Shown here piece after piece: positions 31,937-42,618 of a DNA stretch of 64,000 nucleotides. Numbering within the stretch: position 1 is the stretch's first letter; every line of letters begins with the position of its first letter. Both the position numbers and the translations under genes were made by a program. Origin of the DNA: Fulvia fulva (taxonomy: Eukaryota; Ascomycota; Dothideomycetes; Mycosphaerellales; Mycosphaerellaceae). The DNA lies in contig NC_063020.1 of NCBI RefSeq assembly GCF_020509005.1, positions 558,001 through 622,000 of the forward strand, read 5' to 3'. The notes below the pieces were generated by a model that did no database searches, was not told the DNA's origin, and saw only the letters and a list, made by a program, of their open reading frames with translations.

Positions 31937-32262
31937 GTCTCTGGTTGCTGCGGTTTGACAGGTCATTATGACCTCCCAAATAGGCTGCTGTTTACTGGGA
32001 TATAGCCGCCGGGCCCTGCCGCTTCCTGGGGGTGATCTGCGCACCTGCAGGCCCCAGGAAGACCAAACGCCGTTTAAGTTCAACGCCTGCTCTCTCTTTC
32101 CCATCGCCCTTATTATACTGTTGCACATCGATTCGAATCTCCAAATTGACTTCTTTGTTTGATTCATTGCGCGACGGCTCTACTGATACAGTGACATGAC
32201 CTGTGTATGAGTCTCCACGATCCGGTGATTCAGAACAGGATAGAACGACCTAGCTTCTCGCA
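31937..32262. other. Short intergenic stretch
   Basis: The spacer is 326 bp, upstream of the next plus-strand gene. Nothing recognised. Confidence 0.35.
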
Positions 32263-35239
32263 ATGGCGGACGACTTCTACAAGAATCCGGAGGCTATGCT
32301 ACGAGCCTTGGGTATGTTCTCAAGAAGATGAGGCAGCAAGTTTTCGCCCAAAACGAGATAAAGTGTTAGAAACATGCAATGCACGAAGCATTGTTGCCCG
32401 CTTGATACACCATTCTGGAAGATACTGCTACGCACACTCCGAGTATAGCTAACGCTCCTCCGTCTGACAGGTATGGGTGGCCCGGGAGGCTTCCCTATGC
32501 CCGATATTGCTACACCAGATTCCGTTCGCAAACAACGCAACGAACGCGTTGCGAACATCTTCAAGGATTATCGCCTGCTACAAAACATTCTGGAGGGGTA
32601 CGAGAGTACCATACAGAAACGTTGGCTGAAGAAGACCAAAGAACAGAAACGCAGAATTCTGCTTGCGGCTTGGGGTGGAACCATGCCAGCGAAGCACCGA
32701 GCAGACTTCGAAGCATTCAAGAAACTCCGTGATGCTGGGGGATCTAAGAGGATCTGACCAAACCGAAGGTAAGCATCATTGCACGCTCTGAATGTCGTAG
32801 CTGGTAAGTGTGAAGGGTCATGGTGTTGACTGACAGCACACAGACTCTTCTTCTGTTTCTGAATGCGCGTGGTCGCAACCCGCCTTCGGACTTTGCTGCT
32901 GCTGACTTCGAAGCCATGCACATCGGTGTGATCAACCATGCCATTTCTCCAGTGTTTCTGAATGAGTATGTAATACTCTTCAATGGCAAGACTGAAGAAT
33001 CCGAGTACGGTCAACTACTGTCCTGGGACGATCATCCCGATGCTTTCCAGTGGCTACACACTCGCAAACACATGCAGCCCGGCGAAGGTCTATTGATCCT
33101 TGAGTCTCAAGAAAAGACAATCGACTTCCTCGTGAAGTGCGCCAAAGAGATTCTACACGATGTCAGCATGGACAACCTGCTGGAGTCACCTTTCCAACCA
33201 GCACCGCCTTCTATATCCGAGCAGGAGACAGGTCTGGCGTCGTTAGCCTTGATGAAAGCCGAAGCTGCCTATCGACTGCCCGCCCGACTCGACTGGAACC
33301 GCATCCAAAGTCTCTTAGCGGCCAAGCGTGATGCTGTAGAAGACCACTTGTGGTCACTCCGAGAAGACCCATCGTACTTCTCGTACACCATGCGCGACGC
33401 CCGAGAGCATCGGCAAGAGATGCTGAAAGATGCACGAGATCAAACTCATCCGGTCTTCCGGTTCAACAAGGAGGAGATTCTATGGGCCCGTGTCATAGGC
33501 AAGTCAAGCTGCTGCTGCTGCTGCTTGTCATGACGATCAACCGACCGGATCAGGTGATGAGGTGACGATCGCGCATATCCTACTTGAGCAGTGGACCGAG
33601 CTGCACAGGCGATCAGTCGAGCTCGGAGAGCTGGAAAAGAAGTATGCTTCCGAGATCAAAGCAGAAGATGACCTTCCAGAGGAGTATCTCTTCGCCATCC
33701 TTGGTTTCCGACATGTTTTGACGCAGTTCACACATGTGAGTACCGGAGGGAAGCAGCGCGTACCCAGTTCGAGAAACGCGTGCCGCACTCCCTGCTCGGC
33801 CCCGGCTACTGAAACATCGCCACATATTTCTTGAGCATAGCTGACATGCTGTGTTTGATAGGGTCCCATCGGTCAGCTGAAAGTCTCATTCCTTGCATCC
33901 CCTCCATGGAGAAAATACTTCGTGCACCAGCCTCACGACGATCCTAAGCAGACCTCAAACGTCCTCGTGTCCAAGCCCGGTGTTCACCTCCAAGACCCGG
34001 AGCGTATCATCCTATGGCTAGTCCGCACACTCTGGCAGGACGAGAGGACAGTATTTCTTCTGAGGATGACCAACATTGTGGATCAGCTTCAGCACATCAT
34101 CGACTCAGATCCCCAGCCAAAGGACCTCATATCGTCGTATGTGGCAGCACAAATCGGTGATCTGTCCATCCTCTGCGAGTGCTTACACCAGACTGACCTG
34201 TATCAACCTTGAGCCAACATGTTCGAGGACCAGTTGGTAGACCTGCAGGACGATATCGATGCGGACTTCGACAAGCGCCGCCAGCCATGGGTGCGGCTCT
34301 TTAATGCTACCAAGGGCAGTGAGACTTTGTTAGCCCGTTATGGAGCACCCACGGATGGTCGATTCGAGTATCCTGTCCAGAAGCGTAGGACGAAGGAGAA
34401 TACGGTGACTTTGCGGAAAGCTTAGCAGGACCTTGATGCATTTTGGACGAAAGTGGATGAGCTGTTGCATCGTAATGCTGGAGATCTGCAGGATACTGCG
34501 ACTCGGCGATTGATGTTGCAGCCTAGGCTGCTGCAGCGGACGCCTGAGTGGGTTGAACCGGAGTCTAAGCAGGGGAAGAAAGGTACGTTACCAGCAGCGT
34601 TGCAGCGTCACGATTGATGCTTGCTTCACTCCTCCTCAGCATCCGCTTCTGGAATACTCTCTCGTCGTCCGCACAGGCATAGCTAACACTTGTACGCATG
34701 TAGGTGCTCCTGCAAATGACACAATAGAGGCTCTCTGCAAGCCACTTTCCGAAATCTACTTCGATCTGGAGCGGCGGACTGAGAGCACAACCAAGAAAGA
34801 TCCCGCAGCACACCAGTCAAAGACAAAGCAAAAGACCCGCGGCGTAGGCGCTCCTGAACCCTCCACTGCAAACGACGCCACCGCACAGTCCAACCTCATC
34901 TCCCTAGACCAACAGCCAACCTTCGAAGTCGACGCCCGCGCCCTCAAAGTCTTCAGAACCATCTTCTACACACCCTCTTCCAACTCCAACCCCGGCGAGG
35001 TCCCATGGATGGACTTCGTTCACGCTCTAGTATCGACAGGCTTCAAGCACGAGAAGTTGTACGGAAGCATTTGGCAGTTCAGCCCGACGAGGCTGGATGT
35101 AGAGAGGAGTATACAATTCCACGAGCCGCATCCGAGTCCGAAGATCCCGTACTGGGTTGCGAGACGGCATGGGAGGCGGCTTAATAGGGCGTATGGATGG
35201 GATGGGGAGATGTTTAGGTTGGCTGAGAAGAAGGTGTGA
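32263..35239 (+). pseudogene. Large conserved uncharacterised fungal protein with three lesions
   Basis: Six exons (32263-32311, 32471-32768, 32844-33498, 33554-33735, 33862-34582, 34704-35239) give a coherent protein of about 810 residues, starting MADDFYKNPEAMLRALG and ending in the Arg-rich HPSPKIPYWVARRHGRRLNR block typical of a widespread ascomycete family that I know only as uncharacterised (sometimes labelled ipa). Intron 3 is GC-AG (GCAAGT...TCAG). Three breaks: a frame change in exon 2 near 32735-32750 (only the shifted frame gives EDLTKPK before the splice), TGA at 34210-34212 where the family has Trp (YQP-W-A), and TAG at 34423-34425 within an otherwise good helix. Everything else is open, so decay looks recent, or these are sequence errors. 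Confidence 0.6.
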
Positions 35240-36179
35240 TTGTGATAGAGTGATTTGGGATGCAAGATGCGATCACTCGACGAGTTCAACAAACTGCTGT
35301 CTCATGCGAGATCGAGGACATAAGACATTCTCGAGACGTCCATAGACCCTGTCAGGACGAAGGCGAGGTCGATCAAGACAGTGCGGCTTCGCCATTGTCT
35401 TGTGAGACATCACAGCTTTCGTCGCTGGTATATGGATCAGGCTCCGCCAGCGCGTCAGGACGTGCACTTCTTTTTTTTCTGACATTCACTTCACGGCAGC
35501 CGGCAAGTGGGTCCCACGCATCAGCGGCTAGAAGCCGCACTTCCCACAGCAATTGTCCCGCTTCGTCAATAGCAAGAGACTTCGACAACTTTGCACTTAG
35601 ACACCGCGAGTCCTCCAACTCTTCCCATCACGACAGACTGTCTCCCCACTGCGCCCAGCGACCAAGTGCGACAACTACCGCGCAGCGTCCGAGTCCAGAC
35701 AGTCGCCGATTCGCGACATCATCTCTTCGCTCAAACACTCCGATAGCTCGACTGCAAAGCAAAGCGCTCATCATTGACGAGTCGCACTACCTCGACACAG
35801 CCTGTCATCTCGACTCGTAAGTATTCGTGAACGCGCGACGCAACATGCAATGCTGACTAGTGAATCACAGGCTCGAGCAACATTCACTTCGAGCTTTCGA
35901 AGCCTTGGCATTACGTCAAACCCGCCGCGCCTCTTCCTTCCTTCACTTTCTTCCGACAAAAACAAACACTCTCACTTCGCAACTTCCGACCACCACCACC
36001 ACCACCACCACACTTGTCAACGCCGAGTCACACCACCGCGACACCACTGCCGACCACCGCCACTGCTGCACGCGCACATCTCTACTGCCATCTCGAGGTT
36101 GTCCGACATTACTGCACATCGCGACATCACTCCTCGACTGCGCACACCACTTCCGACTCGGCTCGAGGCGCGCGACAAC
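35240..36179. promoter_or_regulatory. Long 5' region with a probable 5'-UTR intron and (ACC)7
   Basis: 35817-35870 has the form of a 54-nt intron (GTAAGT, branch CTGAC, acceptor CACAG). Joining its flanks gives no frame leading into the ATG at 36180, so it probably sits in the leader of that gene. An ACC repeat (seven units, 35989-36009) follows. The in-frame upstream ATG at 35850 lies inside the predicted intron, so I did not use it as the start. Confidence 0.45.
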
Positions 36180-38480
36180 ATGCCGCCCGGTAGTACCACT
36201 ACCGGCGCGGCTGCCGGCGCCTCTCTGCTATCACAACCACTGGAAATCTCGACCAAGGCGAGAAACGGCGACTTCGCTTACCAATTGCTACGCTCCGGGG
36301 AAGTGGTCCATGATCGCGACACATTGACCATTAGCCTACGCCACGAAGACGGTGGTGAGCCCTTTTTGTGCATCTCTTCCTACAAGAAGACGTCGCACAA
36401 TGCTGCGAAGTCCGAGCGCAAGGCTAAGGTCGTGCAAGCTATGGGCACTGATGGTCGTCTAAGCCAGAGTCGGTTGGCAAAGATGCTATTGCCACTCTTT
36501 CGCCTCCACAATTGGCCCGACTACGACAAGGCTGTCGCCATCACATATGGTCCCATCGCCATCGCGGTCTTCAACACTCTCGACTTCGATGACACTACCC
36601 ATCTGAATGTGTTGCAGGTTATCAAGCTGGACGGGCTACAGGAGCACCAAATCACAGGCTTCAATCTGTGTAGCGAGTCACCGCTGCCGGGTCAAGGCCC
36701 CTGCAACTTCGGCACAGTCATCCTGGATACATTGAAGCACGATACTCCGGAACTCTTTCCTGAGCTCGGTGATGATGAGGAGCACTTCGAGGCTTGTCTA
36801 GAGAGTGAAGACATCGACGAGATCCTTGACGGCGAAGGAAGGATTGAGTTTGGCTATGAGTGGTACGAGAAGAAGCAGACTGCTGCAAACCCGATGCTGG
36901 ACCGGCGTCTCAAGGTCTTGCAGCAAAAGGCGGATGCGAAGGTCAGTCCTCCACAGGCAGAGGCGACACGAGCGACCCCAACTTCTGCTTTGGTTGACGA
37001 CAAGTCAGCTAAGGAGCACGAAAAGGTCATCGTCGCCAACGAGCAAGACGCACTGCCATCACCGGATGCTCAGCCTCCGGCAGCAGCAGAGCCGAAGCCA
37101 GAGGTACAGCAGGAGCAAAAGAGCTCGGAGAACAAGAGTGGGAAGGCGCCGCTCTGCGATCCTCCAGCTCCAACAAACAAGAAGCGCGTTGCTAGCGAGG
37201 CAGGCGTGGAAGATCAGCCGGCGAACATGCGCTTCAAAGATGATGAGCAAATCGGAGCGCCAGGTGTTCGAGCTGGAGGCTCAGCTTTACGATGCGCTTT
37301 TCGGGCCTGACGATTCAGTCGAGGTCGAGGAGCCCAAGGCTGAGGAGTCCAAGCGAAGAAGCCCAAATCTCAGGAGCTCAAGGCGAAGAAGCCCAAGGAT
37401 GAGCATCCCAAGAACAAGAAGCGAAAAGCCTCCGAGAGCAATATTGATGGCGCTTCTGATTCATCCGACTCGAAGAACAAGAAGACAAAGACACAAAACG
37501 CAAAGACAAAGGAGGCTGCGGAAGGTACTTTGTACGACGTACCAGCATCACTTGCTGGCGAGCAGAAGGCAGTATCAGCAGGCTCGAAGCAAGAAGCGAG
37601 AGCACAGAAGCCTACGAAGCCGAACAAGCGTCCCGAACCAACAACAGAGTCGTGGGCAAGCACTTCAACCTCGACCAGCCCATCAGGAGCTGGTTCGACT
37701 GCTTCTGGAGCTTCTACTGGGCGAACCACACCACAGTCTTTGACAGGAGCATCGCAGTCGTTGAAGAAGCCAGTAACAAACACCGCTCCACGTCAACCGA
37801 ATGTGCTCGACGCGAAGGCTGAGAATGCGAAGCCTGTGCAGAGTAAGACGACGCTCAAGCTCAAGCTTGGTGAGCCTGCTGGCCGAGTCACTACCACAGA
37901 TGCGGATCTCGAAGATGGAGAGCTCATCATCGTGGAAGACCCACCTACGCAGAAGCCCCCCAAGACTGGCGGCAAGCGCAAGTACGATGCAGGTCGTGGA
38001 GATGACAGCGCAACAAGCGCACCTGATCGTCAGCCAGCGCCTTCAAAGAAGCGAAAGACGGCGGACGCACAAACGAAGAAGCCAAAGCCTGCGAGTCCGA
38101 AATATACCAAGGCCGAGACCACTCCACACGCTCGAGGAGAGAAGCGACCAGGAGGCTGTCCGGATGAGATACAGGTCATGGAAGCCTACCGCAGTTCCCT
38201 TGCAGCCAGCGGTCGGGGCTGGGATCCGATCAAGAACGACCAGATGAAGGCGCTCCTCCTCCATTATCACGGCATAACGTTCTCAGCAAACCGCGTGAAC
38301 AGGGCCCCACTCCTCGCGATCCTCGAGCCACTTTGCAAGGACCACTGCCAAAAGCAAGACGAGGCTGACCGAGAACGACGGCGGAGAAACGATGAACTCA
38401 AGGAAGCTGCTCGTCGGAAGGACCCAAATTACGTCTCTCGGGATATGGTTAACAGCCTGAAAAGCGCCAAGAAACGGTGA
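36180..38480 (+). CDS. Uncharacterised Lys/Ser-rich nuclear-type protein with two compensating frameshifts
   Basis: The ATG at 36180 opens a globular part of about 230 residues (DFAYQLLRSGEVVHDRDTL, later GYEWYEKKQT), then charged, low-complexity sequence. Around 37240-37265 the sensible frame moves by one (SERQVFELEAQLYDALFGPD). At about 37353 it moves back, and stays open to the stop at 38480. At the second point GAGTCCAAG-CGAAGAAG lacks one G compared with the neighbouring copy GAGCTCAAGGCGAAGAAG, which indicates a one-base deletion. The original frame has a single stop (TGA 37308-37310). The C-terminal ~100 residues are again globular (GWDPIKNDQMKALLLHYHG), then basic. The full protein would be about 766 residues. 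Function unknown; the composition suggests the nucleus. Confidence 0.55.
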
Positions 38481-39580
38481 TGAAGCAAGGGGCGACATAC
38501 GACGAACATCACACACTGAGACGACGATACGATCACGGCGGATACACCACACTGAGACAAAGACTACGACTCGCAGACCCGCCACATACCATTTGCAGCC
38601 ACACGCTTCGAAACTCACCGCGTTTGCACACTATACTTGGAGCTTCTTCGCACCCATCACCCCTTTCCAAGCATTCAACATACCCAACACAACCTACCAA
38701 GAAGAAAACACCACGTCTCGCCATCACAGACCTGGATCTCCAACCCACTCAACATCCTCACACCAACAACAAAAATTATACCCCAACAAAACAAATCACC
38801 ACAGAACCCCAACTCTCGAACATACAGATCCACACCGAATGGACTGATCTAAACTCTACGGAGGATGGGATCGACCTAGATGATGAATCATAATTTTCGA
38901 GCTTACAACCCTACACCAATTGGAATGATCACATCTCTTCGGAGGATGCGAACGACCATTGGAGTATCATCTTCGAGCTTACATTTTTACACCCTTGGAG
39001 TGATCAACCCTCTACGGAGGCTCGATTAACCAGGGTGAAAGGCTTGAAGCATGGCAGGATGTGGGGGACTCTGGTGGGCGCGAAGGGACAGGGAGGTGCC
39101 TCTTTTTGATGGATGCGAGGATAGAGGGGAGGGGAGGGGGGAATGAGATATGAAGGTGGGACGTGGATATGAGCAACGATGATGAACAAAGGAGATGGTA
39201 GTGAGTGCGTGGGTTGTGAGGATTTTGGAACGTGGTGGGTGGGCAGTAATTTCGCATGGTAGAGTCTCTGTGTCTAGGCAGGTTGAACATGGAAGTAGCA
39301 AGCAATGACAATGAAAAGCTCTGAAAACTGCATGGCATGGACAGAAAGATGGTCAATGTTAGCATAACAGCTCACCAACATGTCAGGTCACTTCCTAAAT
39401 GCTGCTCTTCATAAAGTGAACATTGCAAGGCAGAATGTGCAGTAGTGCTTTGGGGACCATCCAACAGAAAGAATCTCTCTATGCATACGGATGTATCTTG
39501 ATGCATGCTACTGCGAGCGCGAGTCAGCTTCCAGCCTGTTGCTCGCCATTGCGTTGACTCCTGGTTTACGTCGCATTTTC
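38481..39580. other. Intergenic, 1.1 kb, with short imperfect repeats
   Basis: Lies between convergent genes. Frames are low-complexity. The only structure is the repeat at 38841-39025. Confidence 0.4.
38841..39025. repeat. Three imperfect tandem copies, about 75-81 bp period
   Basis: The core GGA(C/A/G)TGATC(T/A) followed by CTCT(A/T)CGGAGG recurs at about 38841, 38922 and 38997. A second shared element, TTCGAGCTTACA, sits between copies. Divergence between copies is high, so this is an old minisatellite-like array. Confidence 0.45.
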
Positions 39581-40248
39581 TCAACGTCTCACACTGTGCT
39601 CTCCCTCAAATTTCCCAGGAAACACCTCATCAAGCTTCCTCGCGTCCTCTAGTACCGCATCGCCGAAGTCTGGATGGTTGTGCGCTTGGTCTGGATATAG
39701 CATCTCCATCTTCTGGTTGAGCATGCCTGGCGTCTTGTTGAGGATTAGGTCGCATGTCAGCTAGAGATGCGTCAGTAATAGTACACTAGGATTGAGGGTG
39801 GGTGGAACTGGCTGACCTGCGATCGCAACTGAACATCTTCGTACATCTCGAGCTGAGCATCGTTCATGCTCGCTACTGTGATGGTTGGTGGGAGGGCTTT
39901 GAGCATACTCTGTGACTGTGTTCAGACGTTGTCGTCTACAGACAAGTTCTTGCAGGACAACTGAGAACTTACCAACGTCCTCCCAACAAAATCCCACATG
40001 AAGTACACCCTATTCTTGCTCGCCGCCGGCGTCATGAACGTCTGATGAAGGTTGGAAGCCATGGCCTTATGGTAGGCGAGATGTCCATACAAGTCCTTGA
40101 GTGGCTCGGCGTACTTCTTGTAGTCCTGGGATGCATCTGCGGGAATCTCAAAGGCCATGGCTTGCTTGGAGAAGTCATCGCGAGTGGCGGTATTGGGGTC
40201 GAGGATGTTGTCGGGCATGACGAAGCCTTCTGGTGCGATTCTTGCCAT
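39581..40248 (-). CDS. Uncharacterised 182-aa protein
   Basis: Three exons (40248-39973, 39909-39817, 39760-39581) with introns of 63 and 56 nt, all GT-AG and joined in frame. The product begins MARIAPEGFVMPDNILDPNT and contains NRVYFMWDFVGRTL, a short segment around ASMNDAQLEMYEDV, and ends HSVRR. The first intron has two in-frame acceptors six bases apart, so residues Ser-Gln may be variably included. No signal peptide or membrane helix. I do not recognise the family. The clean three-exon structure argues that it is real. Confidence 0.6.
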
Positions 40249-41454
40249 TTCTGCTGCTGGGTAGTCAAGGAGCGCTGATGAAGAGACTTGGTAATGTTGA
40301 GGATGGTGATGGGACAAAAGAAAGGTCGAGGTACAATGCAATTCAAAGACGATACTTATGCTGTTCGACTTACCGTCTCTCGATGTGACGATTTTTGTGT
40401 AACTCTTCACAAAGATTCCGATTGTTTAGGCAGCATCGCAAGGATAGTTTGATTGGTATAGTTGGTCAACTTTTGAGGTGGTGTTGGAGTTGACATTGTA
40501 CACGACGCGTGGTGAAGCTTGCGGTCTGTCGCAACGCGAGAGTGACGCGGTCGGTTGGAGTTGCCTTTCAACTTGGAAGCACATCTCTGCGAACGATATC
40601 TTTGAAGGGAAGGCAGAATAGTGGGCTGGCACAACTTGTGGTATAATGACATGGTCGTCGACCGGAGGGCCTTCAGCAAACTGGGTCAGGGTGGACTGAG
40701 AGAACGCGCTCAGCGCATGCTTGGTTGGACGGTTATATATCGCTAACATTGTTTGTCACCAGCGACCACTAATGCTCGAACAGCACAGACAAAAGCATCT
40801 CGTTGTGGTCCATGGGCGAGATCAAGCCCACAAAGGCGGCTTCATACCAGGCGCGCGGTGCCTGGGAGGGTGGCATCAGCTGTGGGCTGGCTGTTCGGGC
40901 ATTGGAGGTCGTTTATCTTTTTGCACTTTTCGAAGACTTGGACTTCCTTGGTTCAGATCTAGATATGAACATGGCTACTGGCGTTGATTATAGAGCCTTA
41001 CTTGGTAACCGACGTCGATACGTGCTGTTGCCATGGCAGAATTCGTTTTCCAAATTGCTCTCGTCTCCTTTTCATGATGTCAGAAGTGAAGGTTGGTGTT
41101 GAGAACGTACCCAGCGTCTCTCGATAAGGGTTCTTGGTCGGAGGTCGCGGCTGAACTGACTCTTAGCATTCGATTAAAGTGACGGTCATATCTGTCAATC
41201 CACACTCCACGTGGAAGGAGGGATATTGCAGATGGCTTATTCGGTCGAGAGCGCTCGTTTCTTCACTTTCTGCAGTTTTGTGCCTTGTACAACCCTTCGC
41301 AGGCCTCGTCTGCGCGAGTCGTTCGCAAAAGGGAGTGTAGATATTCGCTCGAATCTGGTCGTATTCGTGTCAAAGTACTGCTCTAGTAGTACACCACCGT
41401 TCCAACGCCTGACGCCTCGCTATGCCACAAATGTCACATGCCTCACCTTTAGTA
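40249..41454. other. Intergenic, 1.2 kb
   Basis: It contains a plus-strand frame from ATG 40812 to 41102 (96 codons, including a hydrophobic LEVVYLFALFEDL stretch) and an overlapping minus-strand frame at 40426-40749. Neither has family likeness or support, so I leave both uncalled. Confidence 0.35.
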
Positions 41455-42203
41455 TCATATGCACCACCTGTAACTGGCGTATCGTCCCGCAGTCTCCGAC
41501 TTCCTGATGATCTTGACGACCTGACCTCTCCTCAAACCCAAGTACTTGGCCATCGGATCGTCCCATCGTATTCTCGGCAGCTGCGTCTCCTTCAAGCGAT
41601 ACCTCTCCAGCAGGCCCTTCTTCTCCTCCGGACTGAGCAGCACATGCTTTGGCACAAGCTCGTGTTTTGAGATATTGACGAGAAGATCCTCCTCTCTGAA
41701 GATCTCCATGACAGTCGGCAGAATGCTGGGAATGATCTTCATCGCTGCTGGAGTAGGTGCGACGGAGCTGACGAAGATGCCGGTGTAGTAGTTCTTCTCC
41801 GAGAGAGTCTGGGCGAACTGCTTAATGTGCTTGATGCCGATGTTGGGCTCGTTAGAGAACTCGACGTGGATGGTGCCGATGTTGGGTTCCCTTCCTTCAT
41901 CGTTCTGCCCAGGTCGCTGCAGAGGCAGGTACTTCTGCATCATCGACTCAGATGGGCGCGCAGTGAATGCCATTCGTGTCCGTTGCGGCGCGCCGGTCTC
42001 ATCTGCGTATTGGCGGCGGAACTCGTCGAGGGAGATGTTGCATTCTGCTTCGGTCAATTCGTATCCCTAGGCATATTGTGAGCATGTGACAAAGAAGCTG
42101 CGGTGGTGTTCCGGGCGCATACTCTATCGGCGCACATCTGCTTGGTGGTCCTGAGAACGCGCCATAGTCGCGACAGCTCACGGGAAATCTCGTCGCTGGA
42201 CAT
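41455..42203 (-). CDS. RPB5: RNA polymerase I/II/III shared subunit Rpb5 (RPABC1)
   Basis: Two exons (42203-42123 and 42066-41455) across a 56-nt intron give 230 residues. The N-terminus MSSDEISRELSRLWRVLRTTKQM and GYELTEAECNISLDEF are the Rpb5 jaw domain. The C-terminus has the strongly conserved assembly domain: HELVPKHVLLSPEEK, QLPRIRWDDPMAKYLGLRRGQVVKI and the terminal RYASYRWCI. Rpb5 is common to all three nuclear RNA polymerases and contacts downstream DNA. The gene is intact. It starts 415 bp from the divergent VAC14. Confidence 0.96.
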
Positions 42204-42618
42204 GTTTGCTGTGATGTGGTGGTTGGTGTGCGACGTGGCTGTCCGCGAAGTTTGTCTTTGACACTCCAGGAACGCGGCAGAAGTGGACACCCGTGGACCG
42301 CCTTGGGCAGAAACAAGGTTTGACAAGGTTCGGGGCCGCGACGGCACGTATGGCACGTGCACGCTCTTGCCGATCAGCTTGCCTGCTGTTTGTGGAGAAG
42401 CAACGAGGCAAGTGCTGGCTGGGTTCTTGGATGTTGTTTGACGGTCACGCTCTCGTACAACACCCTCACCAAGCAACATACATCAGTGACAGTTCTCGGT
42501 ACTTCGAAATACCTGGAACACACCATTTACGCTTCGAAGAAACGCTCACGCGACCAGGCTGCCGCATGCAACAGTGAAGACTGGGGATGCTATGGGAGAA
42601 CACGGATAAGGAAGAGAT
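42204..42618. promoter_or_regulatory. Bidirectional promoter RPB5/VAC14
   Basis: This 415-bp gap lies between two divergent start codons. No clear TATA or palindrome noticed. Confidence 0.4.

Noticed and set aside
36180..37310. Accepting the stop at 37310 as the natural end of the gene
   Set aside because: Coding-like sequence continues in frame +1 and then in the original frame for about 1.1 kb more, so the stop is better explained by frameshifts.
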